From NCBI RefSeq assembly GCF_003385895.1, contig NZ_QRDQ01000007.1, positions 1,178,001 through 1,242,000 of the forward strand: a stretch of DNA of 64,000 bases, in the 5' to 3' direction. This stretch comes from Flavobacterium cutihirudinis. Lineage in GTDB: Bacteria > Bacteroidota > Bacteroidia > Flavobacteriales > Flavobacteriaceae. How positions within the stretch are numbered: the first letter of the stretch is position 1; the number at the start of each line of letters is the position of its first letter. Positions 50,207-58,836 of the stretch are shown in pieces. Made by a program: the position numbers and the translations under genes. Below the pieces are notes generated by a model. The model saw only the letters and a program-made list of their open reading frames with translations. It was not told the origin of the DNA and searched no databases.

Positions 50207-51154
50207 ATGCGTCTTTCTTATCTAAATCTTATTTTTCTAGTTTCTACTTTTTGTTTAGCGCAACAATCTGATGTACAGCTAAAAAATGTAAATGATACTA
50301 TTTTAAATTCCAAAAGAGTACTTAAAATTGCTGAGCCGTTTGATGGAATAAAAACAATGCAGAAGCTTTTTCCAGGTAAATTATATAAACTTGAAGATGA
50401 CAATACTTTTATAAGCTGGAACTGTAAAGCTTGCAAGCCAACAGCTTATCTTGATGTAAATGGTGTCGAAGGCGATCAAATGTTTCCGTATCAAGATGGT
50501 GTGGCAACAAGACTTTTAAGCAATATCGATTATACAGATTCTAAAGGAAATCAATTTAAATTGTTAACCTTTAATCATTCAGTTTATGATATGGATGGTT
50601 TACAGACTGGCCGATTTTCCGGCGGATTAATAGGCGTGGCCAAATTTGCGAAAAATGGGAAGGTTTGGGAAATGCGTTCTTTTCAGCCAGCAGTTTTTGC
50701 ATGTGGTGCATTCTCAAGAGCTCCGCAACCAAAACTAGTTGAAATTGGTGAAGATCAATTTGCATTGACAGTTGTGCATTCTAACGGAGGTCCGGGCGCT
50801 CCTTATTCAGGATTTTTATATCTTCTTGTTGGTTTTGAGGGTAAATACCAACTATTAATGGAAGTTGATTATTATAGCCTTTTTAATAGTCCTAGTTCAG
50901 ACTGGTCAAGTTCATTTACGGTGGTCAAGGATAATAAAAAGTTTTTCCGTGATTTTATCGTTACTACAACGGGTTCTTATAAAAAAGCAAAAAACACTGA
51001 GGATGATTTCGAAGTAGATCTTCCGAAAGAGTTAGCACAAATGGCAAAAACTAAAAAGCAATTTGATTTTGAAATCGTAAGGCGTTTTTCATTAAAAGGA
51101 AAATTCTATAAAATGACAGGTCAACCAATCTTAAAGTTTTCCAAAGTGAAATAA
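50207..51154 (+). CDS. Exported protein of unknown function
   Basis: A TAnnTTTG element (TATGTTTG at 50176-50183) predicts transcription from near 50190, so the ATG at 50207 is preferred to the one at 50177. The protein then begins MRLSYLNLIFLVSTFCLAQ, a clear signal peptide. The mature 297 residues are beta-rich (GKLYKLEDDNTFISWNCKAC, HSVYDMDGLQTGRFSGGLIG, GGPGAPYSGFLYLLVGFEGK) and hold one CxxC-like WNCKACKP. I recognise no family. It ends one base before the convergent YeiH-like gene stop. Confidence 0.75.
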   Translation: MRLSYLNLIFLVSTFCLAQQSDVQLKNVNDTILNSKRVLKIAEPFDGIKTMQKLFPGKLYKLEDDNTFISWNCKACKPTAYLDVNGVEGDQMFPYQDGVATRLLSNIDYTDSKGNQFKLLTFNHSVYDMDGLQTGRFSGGLIGVAKFAKNGKVWEMRSFQPAVFACGAFSRAPQPKLVEIGEDQFALTVVHSNGGPGAPYSGFLYLLVGFEGKYQLLMEVDYYSLFNSPSSDWSSSFTVVKDNKKFFRDFIVTTTGSYKKAKNTEDDFEVDLPKELAQMAKTKKQFDFEIVRRFSLKGKFYKMTGQPILKFSKVK

Positions 51155-51155
51155 T

Positions 51156-52121
51156 TTAGCCCAAATAAATAATCGCCATTAAACTTAAACTTGCAATAAA
51201 GATCCAAAGAAAAATTCCCTGAAGTAACGGCTTCACTCCTACTGATTTTAAAGTATTTATATTTAAAGTTGCACCAATTAAGAACAAAGTTATTGTTAAA
51301 CCAATCTTTGCCAGATTTACAATATGCGGCGCAAAAAATGAAATACTTGGAATATATGAATTCAAAAGCATTGCAACAATAAATAGCCCGATGAAATAAG
51401 GAATCTTGATTTTTGAGTTTTTGTTTTTAAAAATAATCGCAGTAATAATCGAAATCGGGATGATCCATAAGGCTCTTGCTAATTTTACTGTTGTTGCAAT
51501 TTGTAAAGCTTCTGCTCCGTATTTATTCGCTGCTCCAACTACAGAACTTGTGTCGTGAATAGCGATTGCGCACCATAAGCCAAAATCTTTTTGTGAGAGA
51601 CCTAATTGATGTCCTATAAAAGGAAAAACAAAAAGCGCAACAGAATTCAGTATAAAAATAACACCCAAAGCAATAGATGTCTGGTTTTCATTTGATTTTA
51701 TTACCGGAGAAATCGCTGCGATTGCACTTCCGCCACAAATTGCTGTTCCGCAAGAGATCAAGTGTGATGTTTTTCGTTCTGTTTTCAGCCATTTTCCCAA
51801 TAGAAGTCCAAAAATAAGTGTGCTGAAAATAGATAGAATTGTCAGAACAAAACCTTCTTTTCCCGCAGAAATGGCGCTTGAAGCATTCATTCCAAAACCT
51901 AAACCAACAACGGAGAACTGAAGTAAAAAAGTAATAGCCTTGTGGTTAAATTCTATAAATGGGTTTCCGAAAATATTTACAACTACAACGCCAAACAACA
52001 AAGCAATTGGTGGCGATATAATAGAGAATAAACACAGAATAATTATAGTTGCGAAAATTGCAGTTTGGAAGTAGTGACTAATTTCAAACAATTGTGGTGC
52101 TGATTGTTCTTTTGTTTTCAA
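51156..52121 (-). CDS. YeiH family putative sulfate exporter
   Basis: The protein is an inner-membrane transporter with about ten hydrophobic segments, with landmarks LFGVVVVNIFGNPFIEF, SCGTAICGGSAIAAISPVIK near residue 115 and CAIAIHDTSSVVGAANKYGA near 190. The family is often annotated as sulfate or sulfite-related. No ATG is near the N-terminus. I choose TTG at 52121 (giving LKTKEQSAPQLFEISHYFQT); the alternative TTG at 52178 would add 19 residues overlapping the promoter region. The LysR gene ends 17 bases before that upstream TTG and probably controls this gene. Confidence 0.85.
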   Translation of the reverse strand: MKTKEQSAPQLFEISHYFQTAIFATIIILCLFSIISPPIALLFGVVVVNIFGNPFIEFNHKAITFLLQFSVVGLGFGMNASSAISAGKEGFVLTILSIFSTLIFGLLLGKWLKTERKTSHLISCGTAICGGSAIAAISPVIKSNENQTSIALGVIFILNSVALFVFPFIGHQLGLSQKDFGLWCAIAIHDTSSVVGAANKYGAEALQIATTVKLARALWIIPISIITAIIFKNKNSKIKIPYFIGLFIVAMLLNSYIPSISFFAPHIVNLAKIGLTITLFLIGATLNINTLKSVGVKPLLQGIFLWIFIASLSLMAIIYLG

Positions 52122-52195
52122 AATAGAATAATTAATATTTACTCTGCAAAGTTCCGTTGTTTGAACCAGAATAACCAATCATAAATTACAATTGA

Positions 52196-53092
52196 CTATA
52201 ACTTAAAATTATAATGAGTAGATAGATTCTGAATAAAAAGCTCTGATAGCGGATCTGATTTCCCTTGTAATGTTATAATATAAAAAGATCTTTCAATCGA
52301 TAATTTTTCTACGTCTAAAACTATTAATTCGTTGTTTTTTAGCTCTTTATTAACTGCGTGAATGGACATAAAAGCAAAACAATCGGAATTTAATAAATAG
52401 GATTTTATGCTTTCTGTGCTTCCTAATTGCATTTCAATTTGTAAATCGGATAATTTTAAATTTACATTTTTTAAGGCATATTCAATAACTTCAAGTGTTC
52501 CTGAACCACGTTCTCGAGTTATGAATTTCATTGATTTTAAATCGTTTATCGAAATTTCGTTTTGCTGCACAAATGGATTTTTGCTATTGCATACCAAAAC
52601 CAATTCGTCTTTTAAAAACGGAATGTATTTGATAGACTGATTTTTAGACTGTCCTTCCACAATTCCGATTTCGATTTCTTTGTTGATCAAAGCATTTTCA
52701 ATTTGCTCTGTATTTCCGTTCAGCAAATTGACTTTTATGTCTTTTTGTTTCTGATGAAAACGTGCTAAAACCGGAGAAATTATATATTGAGAAATCGTTG
52801 TACTCGCTCCTAATCTCAATAAACCTTGACGTTCGCTAATAAAAGAGCTCATTTCAAAATCGATTTCATTGTAAATTTCTAAAATCTCTTTTGTATGCTT
52901 TAGCAGAATTTCTCCAGCAGGTGTTAAAGCGATTTTTGAACCATTACGCTCAAAAAGTTTGGTTTTGTAGGTTTCTTCCAACTCCTGAATATGTTTGGAA
53001 ACCGCAGGCTGTGAGATATACAATTCTGTCGCCGCTTTAGTAAAGTTAAGGCGGAGTGCAACGGTGTAGAAAACTTTTAGCCTGAAATCCAT
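52196..53092 (-). CDS. LysR family transcriptional regulator
   Basis: The N-terminal winged helix-turn-helix is complete (MDFRLKVFYTVALRLNFTKA, ATELYISQPAVSKHIQELEE, FERNGSKIALTPAGEILLKH). The effector-binding domain follows from about residue 90 (LRLGASTTISQYIISPVLAR, EIGIVEGQ, FITRERGSGTLEVIEYALKN). At 298 residues it is typical and has the usual linker helix. It is upstream of the YeiH-like transporter on the same strand and is likely to control it, with a sulfur or amino acid signal as effector by analogy to other LysR-YeiH pairs. Confidence 0.94.
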   Translation of the reverse strand: MDFRLKVFYTVALRLNFTKAATELYISQPAVSKHIQELEETYKTKLFERNGSKIALTPAGEILLKHTKEILEIYNEIDFEMSSFISERQGLLRLGASTTISQYIISPVLARFHQKQKDIKVNLLNGNTEQIENALINKEIEIGIVEGQSKNQSIKYIPFLKDELVLVCNSKNPFVQQNEISINDLKSMKFITRERGSGTLEVIEYALKNVNLKLSDLQIEMQLGSTESIKSYLLNSDCFAFMSIHAVNKELKNNELIVLDVEKLSIERSFYIITLQGKSDPLSELFIQNLSTHYNFKL

Positions 53093-53473
53093 TTTTTAAT
53101 ACTCTATAAAATGATATAATTTATACTTTAAAACACGTAAAACTTATATAGTCCCTACGGGACAAATCTATTGGGGTGTCTATTTTTATTTCTACCGAGC
53201 TGAAACCCCTAACGGAGTTTTTTATCGCGTTGATCCTTTTTAATGGAATTTTATTTAAACAATAAAACTTATACTTCCAAAACACATATATCTTATATAG
53301 TCCCTACGGGACAAATTTATTTGTGCATTGATTTTTTCTACTGATATTAAACTCCTGACGGAGTTAACACATAAAAAAGCAGTCAAGAAATCTCGTAGAG
53401 ATTAAATATCGATAGCCAACCAATGTTTTAAGTACAATTTTGTCCCGTAGGGACTTTACATAATAATGATAAA
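53093..53473. repeat. Tandem GTCCCTACGGGAC repeat units
   Basis: The 381-base gap is filled by repeats. Unit 1 (53121-53222) and unit 2 (53269-53367) each contain TATATAGTCCCTACGGGACA followed by a second palindrome of the AACTCC-N4-GGAGTT type, spaced at 148 bases. A third copy of the core lies inverted at 53441-53453 (GTCCCGTAGGGAC). No gene is present. The core GTCCC-TAC-GGGAC is itself a hairpin, and the repeats probably are non-autonomous elements. Confidence 0.75.
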
Positions 53474-55501
53474 CTATAAAAGACCATTATATTTCCTAAC
53501 AAACCATTCTGTCGTCAACAAAGCAGCGATTAAAACCAACAACCAAATCCAGTCAATTATTGGTGTTTTAGTTGAAACGTTTTTCTCAATCGATTTGTAT
53601 TCTTTGTTTTCTAAAAGCGTATTGATCAAATCGTCAGCTTGATTTACAAAGAAAGCTTTTCCATTGGTTTGTAAGGCCAACTGTTTTAATTTTATAACGT
53701 CAGGATTTACAAACTGCTTCTCGATATCAAAATCCAAAATCTCAAAATGACTTGAATATGAAGTGTTAGAATTTAATTCTTTTACAGTGAAATTGTATTT
53801 TCCGGCTGTTAACCCGTCTAGATTTACAGAAAATGAATTATTTCCTTTTAGTAAATCGTAGTTTTTACTTTGCTTGGTTTCTGTATTTGTAACCGAAATT
53901 GTTAATCTCGCTTTTTCATCAAACTCATAGTTTTTATTAAAATACTGTGCATTGATTATCAATTCATCTCCCGAATTATAAAAACTTTCATGTGTAACTA
54001 CTAAAGATTTTTTTGAAGTTGATGTAGCCAGAAACTGAATCACTTTATCTACAAAAACATCATATTTTTCAAAGGATTGATTGTCTACATGACTTTGCAG
54101 ACGCCATTTCCAACTGTTTTCTCCTAAAAGAAAAGCAGTTCTTTTTCCTTGATTTTCGGCGAAAGCCAATAACGGAGCATTTGTAGAAACGTTTCTAATT
54201 TTTGAAGAAAGTAAAACTGAAACATTTCCATTTGTAGTAACCGTTCCGAATAGATTTTGTAATGGTGGAAAATTTTCAAAACCAATATCATCGATAGCAA
54301 ACAAATTAAACTGAGATTGAAATTCGGACAAATAATCTTCAATTTGACCACTCATTTTAAAATTCAGATTGTTTTGTTGTTGGTTTAGAAAGTTGAAATC
54401 GGTGTTGTTTCCTGTTATAATAAACGTATTTCTTCCTGCATTTTTATTGTTATCAAAAACAGCTTTAAAAGCAGCTGTCGGCTGATATAAAACCAAAACC
54501 GAAGCTTCTTGCAATTGACTGATATCATTTGGTTTAACCAAAATCACTTTACGCTGTGCATTAATTTCGATTGAACGTTTTAGCGCCGCAATATCAGGAT
54601 GATTTATGGCTGAAACTATTGCAATAGTCGATTTTTGATCGATAATTTCGACAGCAAAATTCTTGATATTATTATAGCTATTTTTTTCTTTTGCGTTTGA
54701 AGTTATGGCTGCTTTAAAAATTTGTAATCCCACTTTGTCAGCCGGTAAAAGTAAATTTAATGAAGCGGTTTTCTTTGAAGGCGAAAAAGAAACTTTCTCT
54801 TTCACAACAACCGAATTTCCCTGAGAAATGGTAAAATCAGCAGTTGTTGCTTTATCTCCTGAATATTGTAGAAAAACTTCTACGGGAAATTTATTTTTAT
54901 GAAAAGCGTATTTATTAACGTTAAGCTGATTGATTTTTAGATCAAAAAAAGTAGTTGTATCTCCCACAACCAAAGGATAAACTTTATTGACAGGATCAAA
55001 ACGATATACATAATCATTTCCTGTAGTTTGATTTCCGTCGGTAATTATAACCGATGGAAAAATCAGATTTTTGTTGATGCTTTTTAAGTTTTTGGCAACT
55101 TCATCCAGATTGGTTTGTTTTCCTTTGAAATCAAATTTGTCCGAAGGTTTAAAATCAGCATCAAACTGATACGACTGAATCTCGAATTTTTCCTTTAAAG
55201 CAGGATTTGAGATTAGTTTTTGATATAATTCGGTTACTTTTTTATCCGATTTTAAAGCTTCAATCGAGCTCGAATTGTCAACCGCAATTGCTAAAGGTGT
55301 TTTTGTTATTTCAAGCGAACTTTTAGAAATTACCGGATTTATCAATAAAACCAATAATCCAAAAATGGCAAGAAAACGTAAAAAAGCCAAAAACCAAATC
55401 AGATTCGATTTGTTTTTGGCTTTAAAAAAATATTGAAAATACGACAACCCACCAGCTATTACTAAAGAAAGCAATAATAATAAAATCGAGTTTGTGGTCA
55501 T
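53474..55501 (-). CDS. Membrane-anchored von Willebrand-factor-A-like protein
   Basis: The first 60 residues have two transmembrane helices (SILLLLLSLVIAGGLSYFQY and FLAFLRFLAIFGLLVLLINP). A VWA-like domain follows with the MIDAS-like PLAIAVDNSSSIEALKSD near 88 and IFPSVIITDGNQTTG near 170. The middle is beta-rich, and a C-terminal helix (PIIDWIWLLVLIAALLTTEW) anchors the other end. This topology resembles the BatA/BatB-type and glutamine-amidotransferase-like membrane proteins of Bacteroidota. No MoxR ATPase gene is adjacent, so partners are unknown. The 675-residue length is normal for that group. Confidence 0.75.
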   Translation of the reverse strand: MTTNSILLLLLSLVIAGGLSYFQYFFKAKNKSNLIWFLAFLRFLAIFGLLVLLINPVISKSSLEITKTPLAIAVDNSSSIEALKSDKKVTELYQKLISNPALKEKFEIQSYQFDADFKPSDKFDFKGKQTNLDEVAKNLKSINKNLIFPSVIITDGNQTTGNDYVYRFDPVNKVYPLVVGDTTTFFDLKINQLNVNKYAFHKNKFPVEVFLQYSGDKATTADFTISQGNSVVVKEKVSFSPSKKTASLNLLLPADKVGLQIFKAAITSNAKEKNSYNNIKNFAVEIIDQKSTIAIVSAINHPDIAALKRSIEINAQRKVILVKPNDISQLQEASVLVLYQPTAAFKAVFDNNKNAGRNTFIITGNNTDFNFLNQQQNNLNFKMSGQIEDYLSEFQSQFNLFAIDDIGFENFPPLQNLFGTVTTNGNVSVLLSSKIRNVSTNAPLLAFAENQGKRTAFLLGENSWKWRLQSHVDNQSFEKYDVFVDKVIQFLATSTSKKSLVVTHESFYNSGDELIINAQYFNKNYEFDEKARLTISVTNTETKQSKNYDLLKGNNSFSVNLDGLTAGKYNFTVKELNSNTSYSSHFEILDFDIEKQFVNPDVIKLKQLALQTNGKAFFVNQADDLINTLLENKEYKSIEKNVSTKTPIIDWIWLLVLIAALLTTEWFVRKYNGLL

Positions 55502-55608
55502 ATGTATAGTTTTCAGTATCGGTTTGCAGTAATCAGATAAAAAATTGTGTTCTGTTCCAGAGTCAGATTAAAAAACTTAGTAGCTCAGAACCTTAGCAAC
55601 TTAGAATC

Positions 55609-56355
55609 TTAAGTAAGCATTCCTCCACAAACGTTAAGAACTTGTCCTGTAACGTATGCACTCATATCTGAAGCTAAGAAAAGACAAGCATTTGCAACAT
55701 CTTCTGTAGTTCCTCCACGTTTCAACGGAATTCCGTCTCTCCATCCTTTTACTACATCTTCAGGTAATTTCGCAGTCATTTCAGTTTCGATAAAACCTGG
55801 AGCAATTGCGTTGCAACGAATGTTACGAGAACCTAACTCAAGCGCTACAGATTTTGTAAAACCAATTGCACCTGCCTTAGAAGCTGCATAATTAGTTTGC
55901 CCTGCATTTCCTGAAACCCCAACAACAGAACTAATATTGATAATAGAACCAGCACGTTGTTTTAGGAAAGTTTTCTGAATTGCTTTTGTCATATTGAATA
56001 CTGATTTCAAGTTAACATCAATAACCTGGTCAAAATCAGCTTCAGACATACGCATTAAAAGGTTGTCTTTTGTAATTCCGGCGTTGTTGATCAAGATATC
56101 AACAGTTCCAAAATCAGCTAAAACAGCGTCAACAAACGACTGAGCTTCATTAAAATCAGCAGCGTTAGATTGATATCCTTTTGCTTTTACTCCTAAACTA
56201 TTTAATTCAGCCTCAAGAGCTTCTGCAGATGCAGCAGATGAGCTATATGTAAATGCTACGTTTGCACCGTGTTTCGCAAAAACTTCTGCAATTCCTTTTC
56301 CAATTCCGCGGCTAGCGCCAGTAATGATTGCTACTTTTCCTTCTAGTAATTTCAT
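55609..56355 (-). CDS. fabG: 3-oxoacyl-ACP reductase
   Basis: The enzyme reduces 3-oxoacyl-ACP in fatty acid synthesis. The first 47 codons of the longer open frame are excluded because a TAnnTTTG element (56387-56394) lies inside them; the ATG at 56355 gives a protein of 248 residues, the usual FabG length. Landmarks are VAIITGASRGIGKGIAEVFA near residue 7, DILINNAGITKDNLLMRM near 85, the catalytic Ser-Tyr-Lys in GSIINISSVVGVSGNAGQTNY and AASKAGAIGF near 140-160, and AFVTGQVLNVCGGM-like end AYVTGQVLNVCGGML. Confidence 0.96.
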   Translation of the reverse strand: MKLLEGKVAIITGASRGIGKGIAEVFAKHGANVAFTYSSSAASAEALEAELNSLGVKAKGYQSNAADFNEAQSFVDAVLADFGTVDILINNAGITKDNLLMRMSEADFDQVIDVNLKSVFNMTKAIQKTFLKQRAGSIINISSVVGVSGNAGQTNYAASKAGAIGFTKSVALELGSRNIRCNAIAPGFIETEMTAKLPEDVVKGWRDGIPLKRGGTTEDVANACLFLASDMSAYVTGQVLNVCGGMLT

Positions 56356-56386
56356 ATTAAGGTATTCGTTTTTATTTTTTGAATTA

Positions 56387-56394
56387 CAAATATA
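56387..56394 (-). promoter_or_regulatory. -7 element for fabG
   Basis: On the minus strand it is TATATTTG, a TAnnTTTG match 32 bases before the ATG at 56355. This fixes the start codon against the longer open frame. Confidence 0.6.
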
Positions 56395-56460
56395 GATTAT
56401 TTGGGCGTTTAATAAAATTTGAAATACAAAAAATGGTTTACAATCGAATTTTAAAGAATA

Positions 56461-56489
56461 AAAAAAGCAGCTCAAAAAGAGCTGCCTTT
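56461..56489 (-). terminator. Terminator after the DUF4302-type gene
   Basis: GCAGCTC (56467-56473) and GAGCTGC (56479-56485) pair around five As, and the A run at 56461-56466 is a T run on the minus strand. It lies between the SusCD-linked unit and the fabG promoter. Confidence 0.75.
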
Positions 56490-56602
56490 CCTCCAAAAAT
56501 TAAAAACAAAACTAAAATTCTCAATAATTTGATATTGACAATGCATTTAATTTGTAGGGATATAAAAGCAGTTTATTACAACTGCATTTTTAAAGTTTAA
56601 AA

Positions 56603-57949
56603 TTAGTTAAGTTTCCAGGTTGTCATTCTAAACGGATTTGATGCGCTTGTTATAGTATAAACCGGTTCAGAATAAAAAAGTTTAAAGCTTTCTTTTTTGA
56701 TGTATAAACCATTGGCATCCATTAAATGCTTGTCAAAACTAGCAAGGAATGACGGTGTTGGCGCAGTTGTATCTCCGTCCCATGCTCTATGTTTCAGGAT
56801 AATCTTTTTACCTGCTGCATCTTCTTCAACAGTAACATAATGCTGAATTGGATCTCTTCCTTCAAAACTGTAATAGATAATAGTTCCTGCCGAAGTATTA
56901 GTATACAATTCTACTGATAGTATACTTTGTCCTTCTGGCAATGCTGCATTTATTTTGCTAATTTCATCATTAAACAATTTTGAGTTTGTTGGAGCTTCTA
57001 CCGTATAATCGTTTGTGAAATATCCAAACCAATACAATGGCTGTCCAGGAAGCATCAACTTATAATCATCTGTAAGTACCAAAGGACTATCCGTATATTT
57101 TATTGTGGCAGTTACACCATTTGTTCCCGTTGCAGTAAAACTACCGTCGGCATCATTGTAGACGAAATCTGTTAATTTTTGTCCACCAACTTCTACTGCC
57201 GGACTTACCACGATTCCGGTTGGGGTGTATCCTACTCCCATATCGTGACTCACAGCGTAACCAGTTTCAACTGAATTGGATTCTACAAATCGGGTTGCGG
57301 CACTAAATAGGAAATCGAATTTATGAGTGGTTGTTCCGTCATTCGTTTCAAGCATTCTAAAAAGCGGACGATCATCACTTCCGATCACGTTTTTCTCCAT
57401 TTCAAGATTTTTAGACAAATCAGCCCAGTCAGCGGCGGTTGCCTTTACGAAACGAAGTTCACGATTGTTTCTGTTGGTTCTGAAAATAATTTCTCCATTT
57501 TCCTGACCATAATATAAAAACTGAAAATCTCCTAAATATCCTTTTGCTTCCAATGCCGGAATCGGATAGTTATTTGATTCTGACAAAAGATGAATTCTGT
57601 TTTTTGTGGTAAACGTAACGCTTACTGTACTTCCAAGTTGAATGGCATATTCGCTTTTGTAAACTTTCGTATCAGCATCAAAATCGGATGCCATTTCTAC
57701 AGTCCCGTCTTCTGCAAACTTAAAAAGATGTGTATATCCTCCCAAAACGGTATTATCAGTAAAATAAACGGCTTTCCATCCAAACTCAGATGACAATAAA
57801 GCGGTGTTTAATTCTGATTTTTGATTGTTTAAACGTGTTGTTGGTGTTTCGTCAAACAATGGATCAGCGTCTGTATTATTAGTACAGGAATAAAGATGCA
57901 GTATCAAAATAGCTGCAGATAAGTACTTATATAGGTTTTTTATTTTCAT
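56603..57949 (-). CDS. DUF4302-type lipoprotein of a SusCD locus
   Basis: The N-terminus MKIKNLYKYLSAAILILHLYSC is a lipoprotein signal with Cys at residue 22. The mature 426 residues begin TNNTDADPLFDETPTTRLNN and LNTALLSSEFGWKAVYFTDN, as in the DUF4302 family, and are strand-rich (GYTHLFKFAEDGTVEMASDF, GDFQFLYYGQENGEIIFRTN). Such proteins are surface lipoproteins of outer-membrane import loci and may bind substrate. It is 10 bases after the HExxH lipoprotein gene and closes the operon. Confidence 0.82.
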   Translation of the reverse strand: MKIKNLYKYLSAAILILHLYSCTNNTDADPLFDETPTTRLNNQKSELNTALLSSEFGWKAVYFTDNTVLGGYTHLFKFAEDGTVEMASDFDADTKVYKSEYAIQLGSTVSVTFTTKNRIHLLSESNNYPIPALEAKGYLGDFQFLYYGQENGEIIFRTNRNNRELRFVKATAADWADLSKNLEMEKNVIGSDDRPLFRMLETNDGTTTHKFDFLFSAATRFVESNSVETGYAVSHDMGVGYTPTGIVVSPAVEVGGQKLTDFVYNDADGSFTATGTNGVTATIKYTDSPLVLTDDYKLMLPGQPLYWFGYFTNDYTVEAPTNSKLFNDEISKINAALPEGQSILSVELYTNTSAGTIIYYSFEGRDPIQHYVTVEEDAAGKKIILKHRAWDGDTTAPTPSFLASFDKHLMDANGLYIKKESFKLFYSEPVYTITSASNPFRMTTWKLN

Positions 57950-57959
57950 GATACTGGTT

Positions 57960-58820
57960 TTAGTTAGTTATAACAGCTGTAGTATTCTTTTCTGCTTCAT
58001 CTCTCAAAGCATAAAAATCCATATTGAAAGCTTCTTTGAAGTATTTAACAACAAGCGCTTCTTTCTTTTTTAAAGCTTCAAGAGCAAACGGACTTTGAAT
58101 TCCTGCTAAAAATGCAGCATATTCATCTTTCGAATAAATTAATATCATCGATGCTGTTTCTGCAAAATCTTCGTTGATATTGGATCTTGCATAACTAGTA
58201 ATAAAACCAAGCTCGTTTGATTCTGGAATTTCGTAATTGTACCAGTCTGCTGTATAACCACCAGGAGTAATTACAGTCCATGATTTTTCATCAAAAGGTT
58301 TGTTTTGATTTAAAATGTGAATGTATTCATGCTGAATGGTATGAATAAACTCTGCAACATTTTCACGGTTAGATTTATCGATATAATCAGTTTCAAACAA
58401 GGTAACACGCTGTCCACCTTCGGCTAAACCTAAAGTTCTGGTTCCTACACTATTTAAATTTACTCCTCCAACCAAAACAATTTCACGCGGAGCAATTTTC
58501 TTTACGAAATCTGCACCTCCAATTGTGGCGTAACTTTTTAGCCAAATCGTTTGCACAATTTCAAGAGCAGGTTGTACCTTTTCTATTGTTGGTGGAAATA
58601 AATAACGACTATTGTCAACGGTATTTTGATTCCATTTATATTGAACATTGATGTTGTATGGAGTCAAATAATTAGTTGTAATCCAATTGTCCAATTTTGT
58701 TTTAACCGGTTGTGTATAGTCCAATTGGCTATCTCCCGGCTGATCATCATTGCCACAAGAAACCAGTGCAATCGAAACCAGTGCTAAAACTGCTATTTTA
58801 TTATATTTAAATAATTTCAT
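57960..58820 (-). CDS. Substrate-import-associated zinc metallohydrolase lipoprotein
   Basis: The lipoprotein signal is MKLFKYNKIAVLALVSIALV followed by SCGN with the lipid Cys at 22. The zinc motif HExxH is in EFIHTIQHEYIHILNQNKPF, with His near 151 and 155. A third ligand may lie further on, but I cannot fix it. The 286-residue length and position between SusD-like and DUF4302-type genes match the LP_HExxH_w_tonB family, which are surface proteases or peptidases acting on the imported substrate. The link to a peptide substrate is inference. Confidence 0.85.
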   Translation of the reverse strand: MKLFKYNKIAVLALVSIALVSCGNDDQPGDSQLDYTQPVKTKLDNWITTNYLTPYNINVQYKWNQNTVDNSRYLFPPTIEKVQPALEIVQTIWLKSYATIGGADFVKKIAPREIVLVGGVNLNSVGTRTLGLAEGGQRVTLFETDYIDKSNRENVAEFIHTIQHEYIHILNQNKPFDEKSWTVITPGGYTADWYNYEIPESNELGFITSYARSNINEDFAETASMILIYSKDEYAAFLAGIQSPFALEALKKKEALVVKYFKEAFNMDFYALRDEAEKNTTAVITN

Positions 58821-58836
58821 GATTTTAATTTTTAGA

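Noticed and set aside
53093..53473. CRISPR-like array in the repeat-rich gap
   Set aside because: There are only two long units with internal palindromes and no short repeats with regular unique spacers; no cas gene is near.
56356..56496. N-terminal extension of FabG
   Set aside because: It covers the promoter, and without it the protein has the usual FabG length of 248 residues.
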